A stretch of DNA of 64,000 bases from Lepeophtheirus salmonis (taxonomy: Eukaryota; Arthropoda; Copepoda; Siphonostomatoida; Caligidae): positions 30,763,403 to 30,827,402 of the forward strand of contig NC_052138.2 in assembly GCF_016086655.4 (NCBI RefSeq), read 5' to 3'. Below are positions 35,121 through 45,800 of this stretch, piece after piece. The notes below the pieces were generated by a model. The model saw only the letters and a program-made list of their open reading frames with translations. It made no database searches and was not told where the DNA came from. How positions within the stretch are numbered: position 1 is the stretch's first letter; the number at the start of each line of letters is the position of its first letter. The position numbers and the translations under genes were made by a program.

Positions 35121-36050
35121 TTAATTTTTTCGAGGAACATAGACTTTGGACTTGGCAAGTACTCTAATAGATTCTTCCGTTTGTCTTAATTCATCTTCGA
35201 TATCTTTTCTCCTATTCTGAATACGAAGTGTATTTCTACCCATAGGCAAATGACTGAACTCTTCAACTAACGATTGCATTTTTGATTCCAAATTCTCTAT
35301 CTGAGCTATTCTACTAGATTCCTTCAACAAAACATGACCTGGAGGACAATTGGGATCTGGTTTTGACCTTTCTTTTAATTCCGCATCTTTTCTCCACTGA
35401 TCCTTTCTTTGCTTCAAATATTTTGGTATAGCCCCAGGTTTTGAAGGAATAACTTCAGGTCTCTTTAGAGATTCATGATCACTTAAATGGTGTTTTCTGT
35501 GGGAGGACACATTAGTTGCATTAGATTTAACGTAGTTTGTTCCTGTTATTTTGGTAGGTTCTTTGCTGGCTTTTGCTAGGTCTGGAGTAGAGATAGATAA
35601 CCGAGATGATGTTCTTGTAGGCTTAACTTCAATTCGAGATTGTTTAGAAAAAGGAAGTTGATTTACAGATATTCTAGAGCTTGAGCATCGAGACTGACTC
35701 CTTGAGTGCCGATTGCTCCCTCTTCGAGATGGATAATAAATTCCTTGATCACTTAAAGGTAAGGTAGCCCAGATATCATCAAGAATTTCGTCGACTTTTT
35801 GACGTCTTGCTAAAATAGATACATCGTTGAAAACACTGGCTGTATCTGAATTTAGCTCAGGAATATCAATTTCTTCAAAAACTCGAGGGGATATAGGGTT
35901 TAAATGTTGAGCCTTCAATGGTCCTCTTTTAGTTGAAAGTTGTTCTTCCGCCTTCTTTCTTTCTCTGTTACGACACTGTGTTCGTTTCAATTCTATTAAG
36001 TTTTGTCTCCTCCAATCCACTCGAGAACTGGGAGGTTCGAGTCCTAACAT
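35121..36050 (-). CDS. ENKD1: Enkurin domain-containing protein 1
   Basis: Single open exon of 309 codons on the minus strand with a proper ATG. The C-terminal part (about residues 208-309) is the enkurin domain. It has IPKYLKQRKDQWRKDAELKE, a CPPGH motif at 235-239, LPMGRNTLR at 268-276 and the terminal KVYV at 302-305, which I recognise as ENKD1 rather than enkurin itself. The N-terminal two thirds is basic, Ser/Arg-rich and probably disordered. ENKD1 proteins associate with microtubules, centrosomes and cilia. Length is a little below the vertebrate protein (about 346 aa). It lies 668 bp downstream of SF3A3 on the same strand, and a strong acceptor-like site sits 23 nt before its ATG. The intronless coding region is notable. 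Assignment is from motif recognition and was not searched. Confidence 0.87.
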   Translation of the reverse strand: MLGLEPPSSRVDWRRQNLIELKRTQCRNRERKKAEEQLSTKRGPLKAQHLNPISPRVFEEIDIPELNSDTASVFNDVSILARRQKVDEILDDIWATLPLSDQGIYYPSRRGSNRHSRSQSRCSSSRISVNQLPFSKQSRIEVKPTRTSSRLSISTPDLAKASKEPTKITGTNYVKSNATNVSSHRKHHLSDHESLKRPEVIPSKPGAIPKYLKQRKDQWRKDAELKERSKPDPNCPPGHVLLKESSRIAQIENLESKMQSLVEEFSHLPMGRNTLRIQNRRKDIEDELRQTEESIRVLAKSKVYVPRKN

Positions 36051-36073
36051 GGTGAATCACACCTCTTCATTCA

Positions 36074-36093
36074 CTGAAAAAAATATTACAGAT
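36074..36093 (-). other. Splice-acceptor-like site before ENKD1 ATG
   Basis: On the minus strand CTGTAATATTTTTTTCAG ends 23 nt before the ENKD1 ATG (the AG is at 36075-36074). The pyrimidine run followed by CAG is a textbook 3' splice site. Either a 5' UTR intron or a trans-splice acceptor would fit; no matching donor was assigned. Confidence 0.6.
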
Positions 36094-36718
36094 ACTATGT
36101 TAAGTTTTGAATCGAACTGCTTTTGTTCGTGTTCAATTATATTGTATCTTTTGGAAAAGCTTTATATACCTGTCCTTTCCTTTTGTTGTTCAAAAGAAAA
36201 AAGGATGACTAATAAATTGATTTTACACATTTAATAATTTGATAGCTTAATTCACAGATATACATATTCAATATTAACCAACATCGCACGAAGAAATACA
36301 CAGAAAACGTTTAATAACTTAAAACATAATATTTAGTGAACACACGTTTTAAGGGACCGTTTCATCATTAAAGTGACATCAATACACATGAATTACTAAA
36401 TAAAATGTAAAGTAATTCATGCATTAAATATCATATTCCTCCGAAATTTCAATGAGACAAATTAAAGTAAAATTTTTAACAATTTTCTTATATATTTTAC
36501 AAGGGAATAAACTTCACTACTCAAAATAGTGACAATACAAAAAGAAACCAAACCTAGACAACATCATGATTGGCTGAAATGAGTTCATAAGAAATACTTT
36601 TAAAAATATTGTAATGGATGTAAATAAGAAGGTTAAATTAGTTAACACTTAAAATAAACCCGCAATGATGGCAAAGTCACTTAGCCTATTCGGCAGGAAC
36701 TGAAAGAAATAACTATCA
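36091..36718. other. SF3A3-ENKD1 intergenic stretch
   Basis: AT-rich spacer that must contain the SF3A3 3' UTR. I see no other gene and no clear repeat. No canonical AATAAA on the minus strand was picked out near the SF3A3 stop. Confidence 0.5.
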
Positions 36719-38230
36719 TTAGAGAAGTCCTTGTCGTTTCAAGTCCTCAAATATTTTCTTGTTAACTACATTGCCTTGAGAATCTTCAAATTCTTCTTCC
36801 ATATCAGGCTTCCATGCCTCATCGTGCTTTTGAGATTTTAATTTTTCCCATAATGCCATTGCATCCTCGATTTGCGTCACATTAGCGAAATGGGCGGTGT
36901 TAGGTATTCCCAAACATCGCATACCGTGTGCGTGTCTCCATTCCGCAAAATGTCTTTGAAATGCTTTAGGCCCCTTATATGTAAAATTACCACATATTTC
37001 ACAATTGTAAGATATATTGAGACCATGAAGTTTGTAAAGCCAATAGGGGATGGGTTTGCCGTCCCAACCTAGTGGAAGATTTTTAGGATTATATGGAATA
37101 TCATCATCTGCAGCTTCTTCAGGTTCCTCTTCAGACATTTCATCATCAGAATCCTCACGTTCAAATTCAGTTCGAGCCTGCTTCCGTTCAACATTCTCTT
37201 TCGTCGCATTACGAGGTTCAGTTAAAATTTCCGCAAATTTGTATATTTGAGCCTCCAAAGCAGCTATTTCTTTTTGTTTCTCAGTGTTATTGCGACTTTT
37301 TCCATTCTTTGAATTTTTAGCGAATAAAGAAGGATCCAACTCACTCAATTGCTTCCCTTTGGTCGAGAATAAGCGTTTAGCTCTTTCTTCTAAAGTGCCT
37401 CCACATTTTAAATTTAAAGCTACTAATGCCGACTTTAAGCGATCTAATCCCAGAGAGGCTAATTCTTCAGGTGATGAGAAAGCAGAGAGATCTAAGTGAG
37501 CTCCAACGTTAGCTAACGCCCCTCCCGTTCCTCCTGTCTCTATCGCCCATCCCTGAAATTCTCCTTTATCAAACTTTTGATTGAACTCCACTAAGGTCTC
37601 CTCCATGACTACATCCAGATCTAAGAGCGGACGCACTTTTCTTGTAAAGACTTCAAAGTACTCAATCAAACCCAAGAGATACTTCTTGTATTCTCCCCCT
37701 TTACGCTCCTTGGGAATCAGCGTGTCCAGACGATCAAATATGGAGAGGTACGTGATGTAATCCACAGTTTCCGGGATGCCTTTGAGATTGATATAAGCTT
37801 CATAGGACTCATGGAGATCCAAATACTTTCCGTAGCCTTCTTCATCTGCGAAATCAATTAAACTCTCTTGCTGATCTCCAGACTTGCTGATTTCCTTTTT
37901 GAGAGCATCAAATTCCATGGCCATGGGGATGGCCACAGAGTGCCGCTTGTGAAACTCTTTTATGTTCTTGAGTCGAGCATAAAACTCTGTAAATTCCCCG
38001 GAAAGAGCCGAAACCTCCTCCTTCCTTTGCCCATCTTCATCTTCGTAAATAGTGAGTAAGGATTGGGTCACGTTGTTGTAGCGATCCAAAAGTCTCCTTT
38101 GCCGATGCTCAGAGTTGAGAGCCTCACGATGAGATCCCTTTTTCCCGTGAAGCACTTCCGAGACCATGCAGTCCATTAGGCGCTCACGCTCCTCATGGTA
38201 ATGACGCTGCTGCTCCAAGAGAGCCTCCAT
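36719..38230 (-). CDS. SF3A3: Splicing factor 3A subunit 3 (SF3a60)
   Basis: A 503-residue protein in one uninterrupted frame; the human protein is 501 residues and aligns end to end in my reading. SF3a60 is part of the SF3a complex of U2 snRNP, required for branch-site recognition and prespliceosome assembly in the nucleus. Visible parts: N-terminal EALLEQQRHYHEERERLMD; a SAP-like segment at about 258-292 (LGLDRLKSALVALNLKCGGT); an acidic stretch at 357-377; the near-invariant LPLGWDGKPIPYWLYKLHGL; and a matrin-type C2H2 zinc finger (C410, C413, H427, H433). It ends EDLKRQGLL. The ATG at 38230 is chosen because it matches the family start; the frame stays open 24 nt further but begins there with TTG. 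It is intronless, and no frameshift or missing residue was seen. Confidence 0.97.
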   Translation of the reverse strand: MEALLEQQRHYHEERERLMDCMVSEVLHGKKGSHREALNSEHRQRRLLDRYNNVTQSLLTIYEDEDGQRKEEVSALSGEFTEFYARLKNIKEFHKRHSVAIPMAMEFDALKKEISKSGDQQESLIDFADEEGYGKYLDLHESYEAYINLKGIPETVDYITYLSIFDRLDTLIPKERKGGEYKKYLLGLIEYFEVFTRKVRPLLDLDVVMEETLVEFNQKFDKGEFQGWAIETGGTGGALANVGAHLDLSAFSSPEELASLGLDRLKSALVALNLKCGGTLEERAKRLFSTKGKQLSELDPSLFAKNSKNGKSRNNTEKQKEIAALEAQIYKFAEILTEPRNATKENVERKQARTEFEREDSDDEMSEEEPEEAADDDIPYNPKNLPLGWDGKPIPYWLYKLHGLNISYNCEICGNFTYKGPKAFQRHFAEWRHAHGMRCLGIPNTAHFANVTQIEDAMALWEKLKSQKHDEAWKPDMEEEFEDSQGNVVNKKIFEDLKRQGLL

Positions 38231-38240
38231 CTTCAAGTCA

Positions 38241-38262
38241 CTATTACAATCCAATTATCACC
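38241..38262 (-). other. Weak acceptor-like site before SF3A3 ATG
   Basis: On the minus strand GGATTGTAATAG ends 10 nt upstream of the ATG. The upstream tract is pyrimidine-poor, so this is weaker than the ENKD1, MPPE1 and EEF1AKMT1 sites. Confidence 0.3.
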
Positions 38263-38441
38263 ACTCCGATCTAGTTCCAGCTTCACAAGGCAGAACACCG
38301 GAATCCAGATTGCTGCTCCAAATCCTAGTCAACAAGCTCAAGAAAGAAACAAAGTCTACAATTGCAGCTACCAAACAAATAATGAGCCAATGAGTTCTAA
38401 TACTATCTGGAGGAGCACAAACTCAAAACACGCAACCTTTT

Positions 38442-39873
38442 GTGGTGAAAAACATCATTTTTTTATTCATAACTTTGTAACTCATATGAACTTTGTACAA
38501 TTATACGACTATTATATTTGTCGTAGTTGTAGTTTTATGTTAACATCACGTGGTATTTTAAACGATTCTTTTGTTTTGGTTTTATATTCAAAATCCTAAA
38601 AAATTGTTTTTAATCAAGAAATGATGGATTGCCTTAAGGTTTACTACTCAAAATCTAAATAGATTTATCTTAAAGGGTATCTAACGTAATTTTTCTAAAA
38701 ATTATTAAATTAATTATTTAAACTGACGAATTTGGCCTTCAAAAATAAATTATCAACTTCTGTTTGTGTTTATACTTAATAATTATGTAGTAGGTTTCAT
38801 GCAAATAACTAATTAATATGAAATATTATTCTTCGATTGATCTCTCAGTACCAATGCGAATCATTTATATAGTCTGTATAACCGAGTGTACTAGCACAAT
38901 TAGTAAAATGGATTTGATCACAAAATATTATTCCAAACTTTTAATTAAGAATAATTGATTTTTAGATTGGGGTAGTTTTAATGAAACTATTTTATGTTAA
39001 TTTACTACTGAGAATTCCAATTTAATTTCTAGAGTATGACTCGGATATATTTGGATTTATAATATTTAGAGATCCCGGCTCCGAATCTGCAGCTATTTTA
39101 AAATTTGCGACTCCAAATTATAAATAAATATATGTACATCTTTTCTGTATTACAAAATGACGCTGTGATTAAATACATGTGACTCAGCTGACTCCAAGCT
39201 AACTCATCAGTCATAATTATTACTTCATGGGAATTAAATGTAAATAATTACATTATTTCGATGCTTTGAAGCACAGGAATGGGGATATTGGAAATCCATA
39301 CAGTCTGCTTGATGTTTCCAGTTGGTTCTATTTTGACACCGAATATAGGAATCTTGTTTATCCAAATAAATAAATTATATTTATTTATTTATCAACTTCA
39401 GAATGGGGACATGAGTAATCGATACAGTCTTTATAAAGTTTTCATCGTTTTGAATCAATTACATTATTATTTAAAGATCAATGGATGATATAATATTTAA
39501 TATTATATGAATGAAACATAGTATATAGTCTTGTACAAACCCGATCTGAGGTTGACATTTTATTTTTGAATGGCAAATTCATCAGTTTAAATGATTGGTT
39601 TAATAATATTTTTAAAATTTGCAATTTACAACCTTTCAATATAGATATACTTAGGTTTTGAGTTGTATAAATTAAGACAATTTACCATTTTTCGGTCAAA
39701 AACAATTTTTTTAGGATTTCAAATATTAATCCATAATAGAAAAGTTGCTTAAAATATCACGTGATGTTAATATAAAATTACAACTACGACAAATATTTCA
39801 GGCTTATAATTGTGCAAAGTTCATATGAGTTTAGCAAGTCGAATTTATCATCAAAAATGTCGTTTTTTAACAC
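38442..39873. repeat. Large inverted repeat, about 175-bp arms
   Basis: The left arm, 38442-38614, and right arm, 39695-39873, are imperfect reverse complements. Shared in order: AACTCATATGAACTTTG, ACAATTATA, ATTTGTCGTAGTTGTA, TTTTAT-TTAACATCACGTG, TATTTTAA, and AATCCTAAAAAA-TTGTTTTT. The spacer is about 1.08 kb and non-coding. It could be a transposon with long terminal inverted repeats or an inverted duplication. The left arm starts about 210 bp upstream of the SF3A3 ATG, so it lies in that gene's likely promoter region. Confidence 0.8.
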
Positions 39874-41011
39874 AGATTTATCTTTTACTAGTAAAACATG
39901 TCTTTGCTTTCATCCAGCCATGAATTCTAAACACAGTCTAGAATTCCGTGATTCAACCTATACAAGAGTTGGAATTCAATGATATATCATTAGACCATTG
40001 ATCTAAACACTTTATTATCGAAGTCAAGATTCATATTTATTTCATTCAATTAGAATGAATTAACCCCTAATCCTATTTTGATGTATATAGAGCGTTTCAA
40101 TGTGCATGGGCATTGTTGATGTGGGTCATTTTGGGGGCCTAAACAACCAAGTTTTACAGCAAGAAAAATCCTAATCATTAATGTTAAGAAAAATAGTGAA
40201 GTATGGGACCAATAAATAAAAGGAATTAAACCTTACTGTCTATCAAAAATATATTCCTTGATTATATATTTATTAGCTACATCGTTATACAATCTTATTT
40301 CCATATTGTAGATACAAATGAACAAAAACAATGGAGATAATCAGATAATTTTCTCCAAATATTCTAATTTTCTCGTCCCTCATCCCTCAAAAAAGAATAA
40401 TAATTGTACAGATTTATGTATTTCATAGGGATTTTTAGTACATATTACTTTAATTATATTCAATTTCACTCTTTATCATTGGCATCAAGTAGTATTCAAT
40501 GCAGGTGTTAAGTTTAAAAAAAATAATTCTTAAAGCCATTTGATGGAGTTACATCAGGATTTATTAAAAGTATAACAAATATCTATTTTGAGCCTCCAGA
40601 ATTACTTCTCCTTCAATTATGATTTAATTTATGATTTCATTGAAACTGCTCTATTCAATAATATATCCATTGAACAATACAAATATGGAAGTCAAGATTC
40701 TTCTTACTTTCATTATTAGAGAGGATTGGACAAAGGTTGAGTGACAATTAGAAATAGAGGTCAAGAAATGAAGAGAAACCCGGATTGGTTGAGTAGCTCC
40801 ATCTAGCGAGTTCTATTACATTTAATTATGTATGAATTCCATGAGTCATGAATAGCTGCTCCTTCTATGTACATACGGTGTCAGTTTTCAGCTACTCACA
40901 GCCTAAAGTGAAGAGCTGCAGCTACTAACTCTCCTGGCAGCAGCTACAACTGGGGAAGGCTTGCATTGGATTGAATCACAGTCCTAACAGACGATGTGTT
41001 GTTGTTAAGAC
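39874..41011. other. Non-coding upstream of the plus-strand cluster
   Basis: No gene seen. Presumably carries the promoter of the 41.0-kb gene. The last 120 bp are less AT-rich (GGCAGCAGCTACAACTGGGG). A tiny upstream frame (ATG, three codons, TAA) lies at 40993-41007, just before the 79-aa start. Confidence 0.45.
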
Positions 41012-41251
41012 ATGTCACTTCGAGGCAAGTTCATTTTCCCACGAGTCAGACACTTTTTGGGTCCACCCCCTAAGGCATGGAGTAATGATCAGTTTGCAAG
41101 GGATTTTGGAGTCATTTGGATGGTTAATTTGATTTTGATTGGAATAATCTCTTACAAAACCAAGCTGACTATTCATTTAGTGGACGAGGATTGGAATTGG
41201 AAACCCAAAATCACATATGTCAGCATCTTTGACGTTCAAAAAGACGATTAA
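41012..41251 (+). CDS. Small single-span membrane protein, unknown
   Basis: A 79-codon ATG-initiated frame. The N-terminus is basic (MSLRGKFIFPRVRHFLGPPP). One hydrophobic segment at about residues 33-47 (GVIWMVNLILIGIISY) is followed by an acidic, Trp-containing tail ending FDVQKDD. Size, basic start and single span recall accessory subunits of mitochondrial respiratory complexes, but I do not recognise the family. Support for being real comes from the lower-AT sequence, the non-repetitive setting, a downstream AATAAA (41390-41395), and its place at the head of a same-strand cluster with MPPE1 234 bp behind. It could also be a first exon read through to a chance stop. Confidence 0.55.
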   Translation: MSLRGKFIFPRVRHFLGPPPKAWSNDQFARDFGVIWMVNLILIGIISYKTKLTIHLVDEDWNWKPKITYVSIFDVQKDD

Positions 41252-41389
41252 TTACGGATCGTCATTCGGAGTCGAGTCACACAAGTAGAAAGTGTGGATA
41301 GTGAATCCCTTTCCATCTAATGGACCTTTAATTCCGGAGTCATTTTTAGTCTAATTATTAGTAATTGAGAATTGTACAACGTAGATTGC

Positions 41390-41395
41390 AATAAA
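41390..41395 (+). terminator. Candidate poly(A) signal
   Basis: AATAAA 139 nt after the stop of the 79-aa gene and about 80 nt before the acceptor-like site of MPPE1. This spacing resembles intercistronic regions in genomes that resolve operons by trans-splicing. Confidence 0.5.
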
Positions 41396-41457
41396 AATTC
41401 ATTTTCTTCCTCATTTATTCTAAACCTTTTTTGCATCATTCTTCCTGTTGCCAATTG

Positions 41458-41476
41458 CCATTTTTCCAATTAATAG
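41458..41476 (+). other. Splice-acceptor-like site before MPPE1 ATG
   Basis: GCCATTTTTCCAATTAATAG ends 9 nt before the ATG, preceded by a pyrimidine-rich tract with TTCTTCCTGTTGCC. Fits a 3' splice site (cis 5' UTR intron or trans-splice acceptor). Confidence 0.55.
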
Positions 41477-41485
41477 GAGACAAGG

Positions 41486-42673
41486 ATGAAGAACATTGCT
41501 TTTGCAGTCACAACGCTCTTACTTACATGTGAATTCCTCGTTTATTACATCGTCCTTTTGTTAAATTGTAATTATCCCAATCTGGGCGAATCCGATCATT
41601 CTCTCAAGGTCCTCTTTCTTGCCGACACACATCTCTTAGGCTCCAGAAATGGTCATTGGTTTGACAAACTTCGTAGAGAGTGGCAAATGCATCGCTCCTT
41701 TCAAACTGCAGTTCAATTATTCTCACCGGATGCCATTTTTATTCTGGGTGATATATTTGACGAAGGGAAATGGTGCAGTGATAGAGAATTTGAATACTAT
41801 AAGGAACGATTTAACTCACTCTTTTACGTAAATAAGGAAAAACTCTTTGTGCTGCAGGGCAATCATGACATTGGATTTCATTTTGCATCCCGTCCTCATC
41901 TTAATGAGCGTTTCAAAAATGCGTTTGAAGGTAAGCAATGTTTATTTCAATGGCACTCGTTTATTTTTTAATATAATAAATAGAGATAATTTTATCGGGG
42001 ATTTGCATTACAATCAATAGTCTCATTTAAAAAAATAATTATATTTATTTATTGTTACGAATTGTTCTATATTTTATAATCCATTCTAGGAACCAAAGCT
42101 GTGCGAAAACTCACTCTGGATGGAATTGTGTTTGTTCTTGTCAATAGCATGGCTTTTGACAGAACAGACAAATGCTTCCTTTGTAAAGAAGGGGAGAATG
42201 AATTAAATCGAGTGAATAAAAGTCTAAATCCAAAGTCAGAACCTCAGCCTATTTTACTCCAACATTTTCCATTGTATCGAAGCTCTGATGCTGAATGTGA
42301 AGAATTTGATGAAGAGCTTGAAGATAGAGAGTCTCTCTTTCGTGAAGGTTATGATTGCCTCTCTCAGAAATCAACTGATTATCTTATGAATATGATCAAC
42401 CCTAGATTAGTATTGACTGGTCATACCCACCATGGTTGTCATTTTAGACGAGCTAATGATGTTCTTGAAATTACAGTTCCCTCTTTCTCATGGAGAAACA
42501 AGAATACTCCATCTTTTTATTTGGCCAAAATAAGTCAACAAGATTTTTCTCTTGAAAAATGTAGTCTTCCTCCAGAAGATACTGTCATAAATCTCTACTG
42601 CTTAGGTATTACCCTAATCGTTATATACATAACTTGTTCGAGATGTAGGCGAAGGAATAGGTGGATAAAGTAA
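41486..42673 (+). CDS. MPPE1: Metallophosphoesterase 1 (PGAP5), two exons
   Basis: Exon 1 is 41486-41930 and exon 2 is 42090-42673. The GTAAGC donor at 41931 and TTCTAG acceptor ending 42089 join a split Gly codon (residue 149) and keep frame, giving 342 aa. PGAP5 removes the ethanolamine-phosphate side chain from the second mannose of GPI anchors in the early secretory pathway, a step needed for efficient ER exit. Visible: N-terminal membrane span (about 7-27); metal-binding metallophosphoesterase motifs ADTH (D47, H49), GD (88-89), GNHD (125-128), QH (H207) and GHTH (259-262); the PSFSWRNKNTPSF block; and a C-terminal span (about 313-331) with basic tail RCRRRNRWIK. All key motifs are intact. 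EEF1AKMT1 starts 173 bp after the stop. Confidence 0.95.
41931..42089 (+). other. MPPE1 intron 1
   Basis: A 159-bp GT-AG phase 1 intron (GTAAGC to ATTCTAG). Very AT-rich, with no element inside. Its short length contrasts with the 5.4-kb intron of the next gene. Confidence 0.9.
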
Positions 42674-42827
42674 TGAAAAAAGATATGTATTCGTCTATGT
42701 CAAAGAGACGAAAGAAAGAAAAGACTTCACCAAAATGTTAATAACTCTTAATATCCGATAAATTACGAAATATACAAAAAGTTATTTTAAGTATTTTTCT
42801 TATAATTAAATATTTAAATTAATTTCT

Positions 42828-42846
42828 ACAATTTTTTTAATTGTAG
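42828..42846 (+). other. Splice-acceptor-like site abutting EEF1AKMT1 ATG
   Basis: TACAATTTTTTTAATTGTAG ends exactly at the base before the ATG. With only 173 nt between the MPPE1 stop and this ATG, and no canonical AATAAA there (only GATAAA near 42757), a separate promoter plus 5' UTR intron would have to be very compact. Confidence 0.6.
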
Positions 42847-45800
42847 ATGAGTGCAAGTAGTGAAGATGAAGGAATCTCTTTGACTACTGAAACTTTTACT
42901 GCTCTTCAAGAGTATTACTCAGAACAAGAGGAAAGAGATGCCCGAAGGCTTGCTGTTGATAATTTTAATGAAGAAGAACTCTCAACATCAAATTGCAATG
43001 AGGTAGTAAGTGAGGATTGGCAGTTGAGTCAGTTTTGGTATACAGAAGAAACAGCAGCCAGTTTGGCGAAAGAAGCTATTCGAATCGCCAAAAGTGATGG
43101 TATGGTGGCTTGTATTTCCTGCCCCACCCTTTACATTGCTATAAAAAAATATTTTCCTGAAAACAAAAATGTTTACTTATTTGAATACGATCAACGATTT
43201 CAAAAAATTGCCCGAGACAAATTTGTGTTCTATGACTTTAATGCTCCCGTGGATGTTCCAAGAGATTTTAGAGACCAGTTTTCAGTTGTCATAGCAGATC
43301 CTCCATTCCTCTCTGACGAGTGTATAACGAAAACTGCTATTACGGTCAAATATTTGGGGAAGGACAAAATCATTTTTTGTACTGGTAAGATATAGGTTTC
43401 TACATTTTTATTTTTAAATTATTCGGATTATTTAGTCAATTAAATGAGGGACTATATATCTAGATATACATAATATTATGCACTGTTGATTACTAAAACT
43501 CAACTGTAAACCATATTTTTCAGGATTTTATTATTTGAATCGCTTATGTTCTTTCTTTTAGAAGTTGCTTTTATAGATACATGATCTAGTTATTGCAGCA
43601 TTTCAAGATATACTTAATTACAATAAGAATATATTTTATGTCTTATCTACTGGTTTGCTCATTATGAGGTGCATTTTATATTATTCAGATTTTTTAAAGT
43701 CAATTAAAATGGTTGATAACCTTCAGTATAAAAGTGGTCAAACTTCTGTCATTCATTGTTAAATGTTATTCATTTTATATAAATGACTTAAAATTGGTCA
43801 TTACATAGGTAACGAGTTTATCATTTCCCAGAAATTGTCTTTGGGAAATATCTATATTATAATTAAAATAGTGAAATTTAAGTATTTATTTTTTGCAGAA
43901 TGAAACCTTTTTGGATAGTCTTATGGGCTGGTTGTTATTTTAATGCCCGTAGGTCCCACTTTTTTTAATTACATATCCCGGTCTCACCCCTAATACATAA
44001 ATTAAATAGTTAGTGACGAAAGGGTAGAGCTAGTTTTAAAATCAACTTGCTATGCATATTTAAAAAGTTACAATAAATATTTCCTGAGTATTTCTTGTAT
44101 GTGAAAAACTAAAGACAATCCCGGAAAACGAGATTCCAGGATTTCACCTTTTCTACAAAAAAAAAAAAAAAATAATAATAATCAAGCATAACAGCAATTT
44201 AAGTCCAACAATGACATGACGTTACCTTTATTGTATCATACAACCTTTCATACGAAAAGAAACAGGAAAAAAGGCCCGAAATCCATTGGCAGTTAGGCCA
44301 TTCTGGGCCAATTCTTCCCAACTATGGAATTATTATTTAACAGTTATTGAGAATGAGTGTTTACAGCTTAACCAGAGCCAATTCTGAACCAATCGTTAAT
44401 AATATATTTTTGGGAGAAAAAAGCAGTAATATCCATAGCTGACAACAACATACAATACCTTGTACAATATCTATTTTTTGCGTTAGTGAGATTTCGCCGC
44501 ATGAATAATGACAACGTGCACTATAATTCTTATTTAAACTCCTGCATTTGCTGTGATTCACCAATTAAGACACACTTATTTGTCCATAACAAAAGTTTGT
44601 CTGCTTTGACTGGATGTTCAAGACAAGGTAGTGAGTCAGTGTGTTCTGGCTGTATAAAAAAAATCATCTGAATGGTTGATATTCTTCTGGAAAAATGGCT
44701 AAAGACACATTTTGAATATCATGGAATTATTTTTTTTAATTATAGAAAAGGGTATATTCAAAAATTTCTCAGTGTGTACTTTTTTCTGATTATCAGTAGT
44801 TAAACCTAAAGAGACTATAAGGAGAAAGGGCCGTCATGTATATCTATCAAGAATATTTTTTCTTATCTCTTTCTGATTCGTCTAAAATTCAGTATCTGCG
44901 CTTTTTCATCTCTTGCGCAGTTCATTGTTATATCACGTCTTATGAGTTATGACTAAGATTCATCTTATGTAATTTAATAGAAGTCAACGTTTTGGACAGG
45001 GTTATGTATTTTTCTTTAGAATAAATCAGAAACATTAAATATTTATTAAAACCATATTTCATAGTAACTGAATCATAATTATGCTCTAAAAAATTATAAA
45101 AGTTATTTTAAAACAAAAATACATAACCCTAATCATCTACGAAGGGCATTTATATTCTCTATTTTTGATTGAATCCTGAACATAATGTATATATATTGTT
45201 TTACTTACTTTTTATTTCAATCAACCATCTTCTCTCCTCCTCTTTCCATTTTAGTCTCTTTAGTTTAACCTATTTATAACGTTTCTCACGGCTTTACCTT
45301 GCTAACACAAAAATACCCTATGTATTTTTGTGTTAGCTGTCGATTCCCTCCTCTGACTTGATACTTGTTGATCCCTCGTTGCATATATATATGTATAGTG
45401 GCTATCTTATCGTTTCTATGAATAAATTTTGGCTATCATATAGAAATACATTGTATGGCTATATTAAAAGACAATATGATAGTACAGTATCGAATAAAAT
45501 ACTATAGGATTCGAATATTATGAAATTTATATATGTAATTTATTTAAAAAATTGCGGAGAAATAGTATAACAATAATGATTGGCGTGGTTGACTTATTTG
45601 GTTAACTACGAGATGATTTTGGGCCTTTTTCTCTTTCTTTTTGGAGGAAAGGGTGCATGATACAATAAAGGTAACGACGTTTCCTCCACGTAACACTAGA
45701 AAAAGCTATTGTTGTACGCCTGTTCTTACCACGGTTGGAGAACTCCTCTCTTTAGACACTCAGGCTTGATTGCACCAATTTAAGTCAGTTTAAATGCTAC

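Noticed and set aside
36872..38059. Several plus-strand frames over SF3A3
   Set aside because: Antisense shadows of a strongly conserved coding exon.
38231..38254. N-terminal extension of SF3A3 by eight residues
   Set aside because: The extension begins at TTG, and the family start aligns with the ATG at 38230.
38195..38599. 134-codon plus-strand frame
   Set aside because: Runs antisense through the SF3A3 start and into the left arm of the inverted repeat. No domain recognised.
42847..43395. EEF1AKMT1 as a truncated 182-aa protein
   Set aside because: The stop lies just past a GTAAGA donor. The missing C-terminal block (NLANEF and following) is found in frame at 48794 after a good acceptor.
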